Assembly: GCF_002531825.1 (NCBI RefSeq) | Contig: NZ_NWSX01000003.1 | Coordinates: 248,001-312,000, forward strand | Direction: 5' to 3' | From: Rhizobium sp. J15 | GTDB taxonomy: Bacteria > Pseudomonadota > Alphaproteobacteria > Rhizobiales > Rhizobiaceae | Length of the DNA: 64,000 bases | Part shown: in pieces, positions 20,087 to 29,225 of the stretch | Layout: every line of letters starts with the position of its first letter | How positions within the stretch are numbered: position 1 is the stretch's first letter | Translations under genes and position numbers: made by a program | Notes under the pieces: model-generated | What the model saw: only the letters and a program-made list of their open reading frames with translations | What the model was told of the DNA's origin: nothing | Database searches by the model: none

Positions 20087-20641
20087 ATGACGAAGGCAAA
20101 GCTGGAGACGGAAGTCTCGAAATATATGAGCTATGTTCTGCGCCATGCGCCCGAGGCCGCAGGCCTGACGCTCGATGCCGAGGGTTGGGTTTCGTTCGAT
20201 GAGCTCGAAAAGGCGCTGACGTCGAAATACGACGTTTCCCGCGCCGATATCATCGAGATCATCGACAACAATCCGAAGAAGCGCTTCACGCTCGCCGATA
20301 ACAGGATCCGCGCAAATCAGGGTCACAGTGTCGAGGTTGATCTGGCATTGAAGGCGGTTGAACCGCCCGCAATCCTGTTTCACGGCACGTCACAGGCCAG
20401 TTGGCCTTCGATCGAGCGTGAAGGCTTGAAGAAGATGGAGCGGCATCACGTCCATCTGTCAGCGGATATCGAAACCGCGAAAATCGTCGCCACACGCCGC
20501 AAGGGCGATTATATCATTCTGCGCGTCGACGCAGCCGCCATGTTTTCAAAAGGCCATTCTTTCTTTGTCTCCGACAATGGAGTATGGCTCGCCGAAAGCG
20601 TTCCCGTTCAATTTCTTTCGCTAAGCGCAGGGACCCCATGA
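20087..20641 (+). CDS. kptA: RNA 2'-phosphotransferase (KptA/Tpt1 family)
   Basis: Product of 184 residues. Tpt1/KptA enzymes remove an internal RNA 2'-phosphate by transferring it to NAD+, giving ADP-ribose 1'',2''-cyclic phosphate. The conserved Arg-His-Arg-Arg tetrad is represented by R19-H20 (VLRHAPE), H99 (FHGTS) and arginines in [12 protein letters not shown]. The start [15 protein letters not shown] and [11 protein letters not shown] are typical. In bacteria the natural substrate is unknown because they lack the yeast tRNA-splicing route. The gene lies 43 bp after purS and its stop overlaps the purQ start codon (ATGA), so it appears translationally coupled to purine synthesis. Confidence 0.9.
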   Translation: MTKAKLETEVSKYMSYVLRHAPEAAGLTLDAEGWVSFDELEKALTSKYDVSRADIIEIIDNNPKKRFTLADNRIRANQGHSVEVDLALKAVEPPAILFHGTSQASWPSIEREGLKKMERHHVHLSADIETAKIVATRRKGDYIILRVDAAAMFSKGHSFFVSDNGVWLAESVPVQFLSLSAGTP

Positions 20642-21309
20642 AATCAGCCGTCGTTCAACTTCCGGGTCTCAACCGCGACCGCGACATGATTGCCGCCTTG
20701 ACCAAGATCTCCGGCCAAAAACCCGTGACGATCTGGCAGACGGAGACAGAGATCCCCGATGTCGATCTGATCGTCATTCCCGGCGGCTTCTCCTATGGGG
20801 ATTATCTGCGTTGCGGCGCGATTGCCGCCCGCATGCCGGTGATGCAGTCGATCATCGACAAGGCTGATAAGGGCGTGAAGGTGCTCGGCGTCTGCAACGG
20901 CTTCCAGATCCTCGTCGAGGCCGGCCTGCTGCCCGGCGCGCTGATGCGCAACGCCTCGCTGAAGTTCGTCTGCCGCGAGGTCAAGCTCGAAGTCGTCAAT
21001 GCCGATACGGATTTCACCCGCGCTTACGCGCAGGGCCAGGTTATCCGCAGCCCGGTCGCCCATCATGACGGCAATTATTTCGCCGACGAAGCGACGCTGG
21101 CAAAGCTCGAAGGAAATGGCCAGGTCGTGTTCCGTTACGCCGAAGGCACCAATCCGAACGGCTCGATCAACGACATTGCCGGCGTGATGAACGAGAAGGG
21201 CAATGTTCTCGGCATGATGCCGCATCCCGAGAACCTGATCGAAGCCGCCCATGGCGGTTCGGACGGCCGCGGCCTCTTCGCTTCGGCGCTCGACGTCATC
21301 GCCGCCTGA
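20638..21309 (+). CDS. purQ: Phosphoribosylformylglycinamidine synthase subunit PurQ (glutaminase)
   Basis: Product of 223 residues from the ATG at 20638 that overlaps the kptA stop. It is a class I glutamine amidotransferase that feeds ammonia to PurL. Catalytic triad: C86 in GVCNGFQ, H196 and E198 in PHPENLI. The N-terminus [16 protein letters not shown] is normal for the family. The frame is open about 50 bp further upstream inside kptA, but that is a shadow. Confidence 0.95.
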   Translation: MKSAVVQLPGLNRDRDMIAALTKISGQKPVTIWQTETEIPDVDLIVIPGGFSYGDYLRCGAIAARMPVMQSIIDKADKGVKVLGVCNGFQILVEAGLLPGALMRNASLKFVCREVKLEVVNADTDFTRAYAQGQVIRSPVAHHDGNYFADEATLAKLEGNGQVVFRYAEGTNPNGSINDIAGVMNEKGNVLGMMPHPENLIEAAHGGSDGRGLFASALDVIAA

Positions 21310-21387
21310 GCCCGCCCTGAACGCATGCCGCCCGCGGGCCTACCGCGGGCAACGGCATGCAAAGCCTTCATCCCTGGAGCAAGACCA

Positions 21388-21786
21388 ATGCGCCCTCGCC
21401 TCTCCGTCGCAAACGCTGCCTTGTCGACTGTTCTCGCAGCCATGCTGGCGGCCTGTCAGTCGGCGGCGCCGGCAACAAGTCCGAACCGCGCCGCCCTGCC
21501 GACGATGGAACGGGTGGCACTTGGAGCCAACGCCTGCTGGTTCAAATCAGGCGATCCCGCTTTTGCTGCCTACAAGCTCGCACCGGAACTCAATTCCTTC
21601 ACCGGCCGGCCGCGCATCCTGCTTGTTCACAAGGGCAGCCCAGAAAGCCGGCCGCTGCTCGTCGTCCAGGCCGAAGGCAGCCCGGCACGCCTCCAGGCCT
21701 TCGGGCCGATGATGCAGGAGCCGGTGGCCGGGCGCATTGCCGGCGACGTCAATCGCTGGTCTGCCGGCAACAAGGCCTGCAACTGA
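21388..21786 (+). CDS. Small putative lipoprotein
   Basis: Product of 132 residues from the ATG at 21388. A signal sequence ends in a lipobox-like AAMLAAC, so the mature Cys would be lipid-modified and membrane-anchored. The mature part contains NACWFKSGDPAFAAYKL and two other cysteines, suggesting a disulfide (first and last Cys). No named family recognised. It is about 80 bp after purQ and followed by a repeat element. Confidence 0.6.
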   Translation: MRPRLSVANAALSTVLAAMLAACQSAAPATSPNRAALPTMERVALGANACWFKSGDPAFAAYKLAPELNSFTGRPRILLVHKGSPESRPLLVVQAEGSPARLQAFGPMMQEPVAGRIAGDVNRWSAGNKACN

Positions 21787-21803
21787 TCGCTGTGACCGAT
21801 CCG

Positions 21804-21920
21804 CTAGAGCATGATGCCGAAAAGTGTGAGCGGTTTTCGGACAACATCATGCTCTAACTCTTTAATTGAGAACAGGATTCAGATTTTAGGCCGGACTGGC
21901 CTAAAATCATCCTGTTCTAG
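21804..21920. repeat. 117-bp double-palindrome mosaic repeat, copy A
   Basis: Bounded by CTAG at both ends. The first palindrome (arms AGCATGATG at about 21808 and CATCATGCT at about 21846) encloses GAAAAGTGTGAGCGGTTTTC. A spacer AACTCTTTAATTGA follows, then a second palindrome with arms GAACAGGAT (21869 onward) and ATCCTGTTC and an inner stem GATTTTAGGCC / GGCCTAAAATC. It is nearly identical, base for base and in length, to 36852-36968. It resembles RIME-type elements of Rhizobiaceae. It lies between the 3' ends of the lipoprotein and DUF1127 genes, so it could also act as a two-way terminator. Confidence 0.8.
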
Positions 21921-21923
21921 CGA

Positions 21924-22181
21924 TCAATCCCAGAAAAACGACTTGCCGACCTCACGCGCCGCGTCGGATTGCGACACGCCGATATCCTTGAGCTCGCTCG
22001 CCGTCAGGCCTCGTAGCGCCCGGCGGCCTTCCCGCTTCTGATGCCAGAGAAGAATGGCCGCCCAGATCCGGCCTAGATGCGTCGTCGCCTCGCTAGGCGC
22101 GGCCGGCAGGGCAACCTGTCTCCTGTCGTCGAGGGAGGCAATCGATACAATTGGCATTTTGATTTCAGGCAAAGCAGACAT
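21924..22181 (-). CDS. DUF1127 small protein
   Basis: Product of 85 residues from the ATG at 22181, preceded by AAAGGA. The C-terminal half carries the DUF1127 (YjiS-like) helix: RRALRGLTASELKDIGVSQSDA. Alpha-proteobacterial DUF1127 proteins are short, Arg-rich, and some bind RNA and affect phosphate or carbon metabolism; a role here is unknown. It is divergent from the MocR-type regulator with an 81-bp spacer carrying a perfect inverted repeat, so it is the obvious candidate target of that regulator. Confidence 0.85.
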   Translation of the reverse strand: MSALPEIKMPIVSIASLDDRRQVALPAAPSEATTHLGRIWAAILLWHQKREGRRALRGLTASELKDIGVSQSDAAREVGKSFFWD

Positions 22182-22223
22182 TCCAGGAATCCTTTCGGCG
22201 ATCCGTTGGAATTGACTCCTAAT

Positions 22224-22261
22224 CTTGACAGGAACAATGTGACAATATAGGTAATTGTCAC
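22224..22261. promoter_or_regulatory. Operator-like inverted repeat over divergent MocR/DUF1127 promoters
   Basis: GTGACAAT (22239-22246) and ATTGTCAC (22254-22261) form a perfect 8-bp inverted repeat with a 7-base centre, ending one base before the regulator's ATG. CTTGAC at 22224-22229 can serve as a rightward -35 with a TATA-like element inside the repeat; on the other strand TTGTCA within the left arm can serve as a -35 toward DUF1127. The position fits autoregulation and control of the divergent gene. Confidence 0.5.
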
Positions 22262-22262
22262 C

Positions 22263-23681
22263 ATGACAAATTGGCTTCCTGATCTCTCCCGCGGCTCCGG
22301 ACCGGTCTATCTCCGGCTTGCCGACAGCATTGAATCCGCCATCGCGAGCGGCGCCCTGCCCGCGGGCAGCAAGTTGCCGCCACAGCGCAACCTTGCTTAT
22401 GACATCGGCGTAACGATCGGCACGATCGGCCGCGCCTATGCGCTGGTGCACGAACGCGGCCTGGTCGCAGGCGAAGTCGGGCGCGGCACCTATGTGCTGA
22501 ACCGTTCCGAGACGCCGCCCAGCGAACAGAGCGATCCCTTGACCGTCTCGCTTGGCGGCACCCGCTTCCAGGATGCGCCTGCGAACAAGATCCGCTTCGA
22601 CACCACTGCCGCTCCCGATCTCGGTCAGGGCAAGATCATCGCTGGTATTCTGGCGGAGATCGGCGAACAGCATCTCGCGGAAATCTCCTCCTATTCCAGA
22701 AGTTTCCCGGCGAATTGGTTCGAAGCCGGACGCCGCTGGCTTGCCCGCAGCGGCTGGACGCCGGACGTCGAAAATATCGCGCCGACGCTTGGCGCCCATG
22801 CGGCGGCCGTCGCCGTGATCGCCGCCGTCTCGGCGCCGGGTGACAAGATCGTCTTTGAAAATCTCAGCTATACGCAGGTCAGTCGCAGCGCGCGCCTTCT
22901 TGGGCGCCGCACGGTGACGGTCGATTCCGACGAATTCGGCGTGATCCCCGATGATTTCGAGCGGCTTTGCCAGCAGCAGCATCCGAAGCTCGCTTTCCTG
23001 ATGCCGACCGTTCACAATCCGACGGTCGCCATCATGCCGGAGGAGCGGCGCGCGGCAATCGCCGGCATCGCCAGGAAGCATGGGGTCTGGCTGATCGAGG
23101 ACGATCTCTACGGCGGCATGGCCGATGACGATACGCCGCTGCTTGCCGCACTGGCGCCCGACCGCACCTTCCTGGTCAACGGCCTGTCCAAATCGGTTGC
23201 CGCCGGCGTGCGCGGCGGCTGGGTCGCCTGCCCGCCGCATTTTGCCCAGCGCATCAAGGTAACGCACAGGATGATCACGGGCGGCCTGCCCTTCATTCTG
23301 GCGGAGACCTGTGCGCGGCTCGTCGAAAGCGGCGCCGCCCATGATATCCGCAAGGCGAGCGTTGAAGAACTTTCCCGTCGTACCCAGCTTGCCAGAGAGC
23401 ATTTGCAGGGTTTCGATTTCGAATCGCATCCGCACGCGCCCTTCCTCTGGTTGAAGCTGCCGGAGCCCTGGATGTCCGGTACCTTCAAGAACGCCGCCTT
23501 CCGCGACGGCGTCCTCGTCGACGACGAGGACGAGTTCAAGACGGCGCGCGGCGAGAAAACCTATCACCGTGTTCGCGTCGGCTTCTCCTCGCCGAAGACG
23601 GGACAGGAACTGATCGCGGGTCTGATGATCCTGCGCCGTCTGCTGGAAAATGGCGGCTCCACCTACGACGGCGAAATATGA
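22263..23681 (+). CDS. MocR-type GntR regulator with aminotransferase-like domain
   Basis: Product of 472 residues. The N-terminal 70 residues are a GntR winged helix (PVYLRLADSIESAIASG, LPPQRNLAYDIGVTIGTIGRAYA), joined to a fold-type I PLP domain. The PLP lysine is K310 in NGLSKSVAAGVRGGW, and an Asp in IEDDLYGGM would contact the cofactor ring. MocR proteins use PLP to sense amino acids, vitamins B6 or GABA-like ligands; the ligand here is unknown. Start ATG at 22263 sits almost at the expected transcription start, so translation may be leaderless. Confidence 0.92.
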   Translation: MTNWLPDLSRGSGPVYLRLADSIESAIASGALPAGSKLPPQRNLAYDIGVTIGTIGRAYALVHERGLVAGEVGRGTYVLNRSETPPSEQSDPLTVSLGGTRFQDAPANKIRFDTTAAPDLGQGKIIAGILAEIGEQHLAEISSYSRSFPANWFEAGRRWLARSGWTPDVENIAPTLGAHAAAVAVIAAVSAPGDKIVFENLSYTQVSRSARLLGRRTVTVDSDEFGVIPDDFERLCQQQHPKLAFLMPTVHNPTVAIMPEERRAAIAGIARKHGVWLIEDDLYGGMADDDTPLLAALAPDRTFLVNGLSKSVAAGVRGGWVACPPHFAQRIKVTHRMITGGLPFILAETCARLVESGAAHDIRKASVEELSRRTQLAREHLQGFDFESHPHAPFLWLKLPEPWMSGTFKNAAFRDGVLVDDEDEFKTARGEKTYHRVRVGFSSPKTGQELIAGLMILRRLLENGGSTYDGEI

Positions 23682-23803
23682 CCTGTTGCAAATACACGTC
23701 ATAGTTCCAAAAAAACATCGGCGCGGAACTGCGAAGCTGTGCCGCCCCGACCGCCATGCTACCCCTTGATCATCCCGCGAGTGAGGGAATCAAAGGACAG
23801 CAG

Positions 23804-24382
23804 ATGAAGATCGACTTCGGCAAAGTCGCTCTGCCCTTCTTGAGTACAGCGTCGGCGGCAGCGGCAATTGGCTTTTTGGCCATGACCGGCTCCGCAAGTG
23901 CAGGTGAACAAATATTCGATGAATTGCGCTTCGGCGTTTCGGCCTCGGTACAATCGGGGCACTCCAGGGAAAACGGCGTCTTTCCCGAAGTTACCGCCCT
24001 ATTCGATCCCTTCGGCTATGATGAGACGGTCGGTTGGCAGCAATTGTTGCGCCCGCGCGTCCATGTCGGCACCTCGATCGGCACATCGGGGGAAGCCACG
24101 CAATTCTTCACCGGCTTCACCTGGACCGTCGATTTCAACGAGAAACTGTTTGCCGAAGCCGGTTTCGGCGGCGTCGTCCATACCGGCGATCTCGATGACG
24201 ACGATGACGGCCCGGGTCTCGGCTGTCGCATCCTCTTCCACGAATATCTCGGCGCCGGTTATCGTTTCACCCGCAATTGGAACGTGATGGCCCAGATCGC
24301 TCACTCCTCCCATGCCAATCTCTGCGACGGCCCGAACGACGGCATGACGCGCGCGGGCCTGCAGATCGGCTACAAGTTCTGA
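23804..24382 (+). CDS. Outer-membrane acyloxyacyl hydrolase, PagL-like lipid A deacylase
   Basis: Product of 192 residues from the ATG at 23804 (AAAGGACAG upstream). A signal peptide covers about residues 1-33. The rest is beta-barrel-like and ends GLQIGYKF, with the aromatic C-terminus usual for outer-membrane proteins. The active-site motif AHSSHANL contains H167 and S168, matching the His-Ser pair of PagL, followed by GPNDG as in the family. PagL removes the 3-O-linked acyl chain of lipid A. In Rhizobium, lipid A lacks some usual groups, so a 3-O-deacylase fits known biology. Confidence 0.8.
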   Translation: MKIDFGKVALPFLSTASAAAAIGFLAMTGSASAGEQIFDELRFGVSASVQSGHSRENGVFPEVTALFDPFGYDETVGWQQLLRPRVHVGTSIGTSGEATQFFTGFTWTVDFNEKLFAEAGFGGVVHTGDLDDDDDGPGLGCRILFHEYLGAGYRFTRNWNVMAQIAHSSHANLCDGPNDGMTRAGLQIGYKF

Positions 24383-24464
24383 TCGCTCGGCTCTTTTATC
24401 GGAAAACTCTGTCCGCCCTCTGTTGACGGCGGGCATTTTCCTGTCGCGCGCCGCCGCTACATAA

Positions 24465-26735
<2,271 letters not shown>

Positions 26736-26754
26736 TGCGCAAGGAGTAACGATC

Positions 26755-26988
26755 ATGGCCATGAAACCCGGCGATATCGAAGACATGATCAAGGCTGGGA
26801 TTCCCGGTGCCAAGGTGACGATCCGCGATCTGGCGGGCGATGGCGATCACTACGCCGCCGAAGTCGTCGCCGAAGCTTTCCGCGGCAAGAGCCGCGTGCA
26901 GCAGCACCAGATGGTCTACGAGGCGTTGAAGGGCAATATGGGCGGCGTCCTGCACGCGCTCGCATTGCAGACCTCGGCGCCGGAATAG
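26755..26988 (+). CDS. BolA-family protein
   Basis: Product of 77 residues from the ATG at 26755, preceded by AAGGAG. It is the BolA fold with an invariant helix-turn and a metal/cluster-binding His in QQHQMVYEALKG. BolA proteins bind 2Fe-2S clusters together with CGFS glutaredoxins, and such a glutaredoxin (grxD) is encoded 1.8 kb downstream. The gene follows purL by 19 bp, likely in the same transcript, and is followed by a terminator. Confidence 0.9.
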   Translation: MAMKPGDIEDMIKAGIPGAKVTIRDLAGDGDHYAAEVVAEAFRGKSRVQQHQMVYEALKGNMGGVLHALALQTSAPE

Positions 26989-27016
26989 GATCTCATCGCT
27001 AATTAGAATAAGGGTA

Positions 27017-27034
27017 GCCCGGCTTCAGCCGGGC
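27017..27034. terminator. Bidirectional hairpin after bolA
   Basis: GCCCGGC (27017-27023) and GCCGGGC (27028-27034) form a perfect 7-bp stem with loop TTCA; CTTTT follows six bases later on the plus strand. The loop contains the complement of the stop codon (27025-27027) of the convergent hydrolase-like gene, so the hairpin overlaps that gene's end. Confidence 0.6.
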
Positions 27035-28215
27035 ATCCGCTTTTCGTCGGGGCTGGTAAAAACCGAAGCCGGCATCGGTCCTGATGTCATCAGCGTAAAG
27101 TCAAAGGGTGCCTGGAGATCGGGCCCGAGCACATATTGCCGGTGGACCCGCAGCTGGTCCTTGCGGATCTTGCGGTAGTGTTCGCCGGTCAGCATCTGCT
27201 TGACGCGGATAAGCAGGATCTTCGCCGGCGGCGCACCGCCATGGCCGCAGACGGCGACGACCGGCACCTTGTAGAAATTGATCGAATCCGTCAGGCACTG
27301 CACATCGAGCCAGGAAATCTCGGGACAGCGGGCGATCAGCCCGACGCGGGCGCGAAGCAGCGTCGCCGATGATAAGAGCGCGCATTGCAGGATGGCGCTG
27401 CCGAGCGTCGCGAAGACGACGCGTTTGCCCCTGAATATCTCCGGCTCTCTTTCGAGCAGAATGCCGATCACATGGGCCGCGACGCTCGATCCCATGCTGT
27501 GCGACGAGATCACGTATTCATCCGCCTCTTCCGTGAGCGCCTTGCGCACGGCACTGGCCCGGTTCTCCAGCCAGTCATTGAAATCGGCCCGATCCATGCG
27601 GCCGAGCGCCACCGCCATTTCCCAATCGGCGAAGAGGTGCAGCGTGTGGAAACGTTCGGAAAACGGCAGGAAGGCGAAGATGAAGAAACAGAGCGCCAGC
27701 GGCGCGCTCCAGAGCATGTGCCAAGCCGAAAAGCCGAACTCGTTTGGAAGGATAGCGATCTGCACCGTCAGCGCGAGCGCCAGAGCCGTCAGCAGGAAGG
27801 GGAAGAGAAAGAACAGGCCGAAGCGCCAGGCATGACGGAAATATCCCCGCATCCCGCCTTCAAGGATAATCTGGGCGCAGCTTCGAAAACCCGCAAGAAT
27901 CTGACTGAGCGTATTGCCGCTGCGCAGCCGGCGCACGAGCGCATCGTGCTCGACCATGTGGATCCGACTCTGCGTCTGCCAGCCGGCAGAATCGGCCCCT
28001 GCCCCCTCGTCGGCTTTCCCAGGTGCGGCTTGGCCGGTCGTGACCTCGAAACTGAGGGGATCGCTGCCGTCATCCGGCGTTCCCGTCTTGATCGAGTAGC
28101 CCCAGACCGCGGAACTCTGCCTGGCCGACCGCTCGTAGCGCGCCCTGTGGGCAAGGCCGTCAAGCGGCTCGAAGCCCGGAAAATGCAGGACGACCCGCTT
28201 CTCGATCAATTTCAT
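27025..28215 (-). CDS. Membrane protein with serine-hydrolase-like motif, unknown
   Basis: Product of 396 residues from the ATG at 28215 (a longer frame to 28299 is less likely). It begins with KRVVLHFPGFEPLDG, has two adjacent membrane segments at about residues 140-165 and 175-195, then a soluble domain with the nucleophile-elbow-like sequence SSHSMGSSVA, Ser at 240. The later VCGHGGAPPAK may hold the His. This suggests an alpha/beta-hydrolase fold lipase or esterase with a membrane hairpin, but no named family is recognised. The stop codon lies in the terminator loop after bolA. Confidence 0.65.
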   Translation of the reverse strand: MKLIEKRVVLHFPGFEPLDGLAHRARYERSARQSSAVWGYSIKTGTPDDGSDPLSFEVTTGQAAPGKADEGAGADSAGWQTQSRIHMVEHDALVRRLRSGNTLSQILAGFRSCAQIILEGGMRGYFRHAWRFGLFFLFPFLLTALALALTVQIAILPNEFGFSAWHMLWSAPLALCFFIFAFLPFSERFHTLHLFADWEMAVALGRMDRADFNDWLENRASAVRKALTEEADEYVISSHSMGSSVAAHVIGILLEREPEIFRGKRVVFATLGSAILQCALLSSATLLRARVGLIARCPEISWLDVQCLTDSINFYKVPVVAVCGHGGAPPAKILLIRVKQMLTGEHYRKIRKDQLRVHRQYVLGPDLQAPFDFTLMTSGPMPASVFTSPDEKRMPG

Positions 28216-28380
28216 TCCGCTCTTCCGGCCGGGCGAATGACCGGCATGTGACTGCAGTCCGGCTGCGGACGCCGCCGATATCGGCGAAAAAGCAGCCATG
28301 GTCTCGAAGCCGTCTTGCTAACCGAACTCTTCCGGAATTCAATAGCAGCCATGTCGTTTCCACCACGAACGGAGGATTTT

Positions 28381-28611
28381 GTGGCCGATCTCGTCAAAGA
28401 ATTGATCTCAGGCGTCGTCGACAGCGTGCTGAAGGAAATCCTCAAGAAAACCACCGGCCGCGTCACGACGAAGCGCAGGAGGCGCAAGACACGCCCTGCC
28501 ACATCGACGGCAACGGCGCGAAAGACGACCACGGCCAAGCGCAAACCCGCCCGCAAACAGGTCAGCAAGCGCCGCACGGCCGCTGGCCGCAGCCGCCAAC
28601 GCCGCAGTTGA
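28381..28611 (+). CDS. Small histone H1-like basic protein
   Basis: Product of 76 residues from the GTG at 28381, chosen because ACGGAGGA lies at ideal spacing upstream. The first 25 residues form an amphipathic helix (VADLVKELISGVVDSVLKE); the last 50 are very rich in Lys, Arg, Thr and Ala (KRRRRKTRPAT, KRKPARKQ), like the tails of bacterial H1-like proteins AlgP or Hc1. It probably binds DNA or RNA through charge. It is divergent from the hydrolase-like gene. Homology is not certain because of low complexity. Confidence 0.6.
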   Translation: MADLVKELISGVVDSVLKEILKKTTGRVTTKRRRRKTRPATSTATARKTTTAKRKPARKQVSKRRTAAGRSRQRRS

Positions 28612-28672
28612 AGCAAGTGCCGCAGTCTCACTGTGCTCTCCGCACCGTAACGCGGCGGCAACAACTCCGAAG

Positions 28673-28698
28673 TGGTCTGACCAGATTGGTCTTTTTTT
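28673..28698. terminator. GACCA/TGGTC hairpin with T-run (or GntR/FadR-like operator)
   Basis: GACCA (28679-28683), loop GAT, TGGTC (28687-28691) followed by seven T (28692-28698) looks like a short rho-independent terminator for the small basic protein gene. The overlapping sequence TGGTCTGACCA (28673-28683) is also a palindrome of the FadR-subfamily type (TGGT-N3-ACCA) and lies about 110 bp before grxD. The two readings cannot be separated from sequence alone. Confidence 0.4.
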
Positions 28699-28794
28699 GG
28701 TTCGGGCGGCTGGAATTCCTGCCGTCGCATGCTATCTAAGGACAACGATTGAAACGGCGGGCCTTTAACTCGCCTGTGGAAAGGATCAGGTCCT

Positions 28795-29130
28795 ATGAGC
28801 GGCATTCACGAATTCATCGACAACGAAATCAAGAGCAACGACGTCGTCCTCTTCATGAAGGGCACGCCGCAGTTTCCGCAGTGCGGTTTCTCCGGCCAGG
28901 TCGTGCAGATTCTCGATTACATCGGCGTCGACTACAAGGGCATCAATGTGCTCGCCGATTCTGAAATCCGCCAGGGCATCAAGGATTATTCCAACTGGCC
29001 GACGATCCCGCAGCTTTACGTAAAGGGCGAGTTCATCGGCGGCTGCGACATCGTCCGGGAGATGTTCCAGGCCGGTGAGCTGCAGCAGCACCTCCAGGAA
29101 AACGGCGTCACCGTTCGCGGCGCCGCCTGA
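28795..29130 (+). CDS. grxD: Monothiol glutaredoxin (Grx4 type)
   Basis: Product of 111 residues with the CGFS active site at 30-33 (FPQCGFSGQ), plus WPTIPQLYVKGEFIGGCDI, the glutathione-binding part. CGFS glutaredoxins carry 2Fe-2S clusters and hand them on, usually together with BolA proteins, one of which is encoded 1.8 kb upstream. Length is standard. A hairpin follows at 29179-29201. Confidence 0.95.
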   Translation: MSGIHEFIDNEIKSNDVVLFMKGTPQFPQCGFSGQVVQILDYIGVDYKGINVLADSEIRQGIKDYSNWPTIPQLYVKGEFIGGCDIVREMFQAGELQQHLQENGVTVRGAA

Positions 29131-29178
29131 TCGGTCACCGGGCGTCCGTCCGGTTTCCAAATCTGTTTCTCGAGTCCG

Positions 29179-29201
29179 AGGCGCTGCGCTGAGCAGCGCC
29201 T
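29179..29201 (+). terminator. Hairpin after grxD
   Basis: AGGCGCTGC (29179-29187), loop GCTGA, GCAGCGCCT (29193-29201): a perfect 9-bp stem. The following TTGGCCTGTTT is only partly T-rich. It lies between grxD and the first exporter gene and is the best terminator candidate there. Confidence 0.5.
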
Positions 29202-29225
29202 TGGCCTGTTTATGGGAATTTCATT

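Noticed and set aside
22182..23702. Upstream extension of the DUF1127 frame to 592 codons, antisense to the MocR gene
   Set aside because: Only the last 85 codons resemble a protein family; the good Shine-Dalgarno at 22181 fixes the start, and the rest is shadow.
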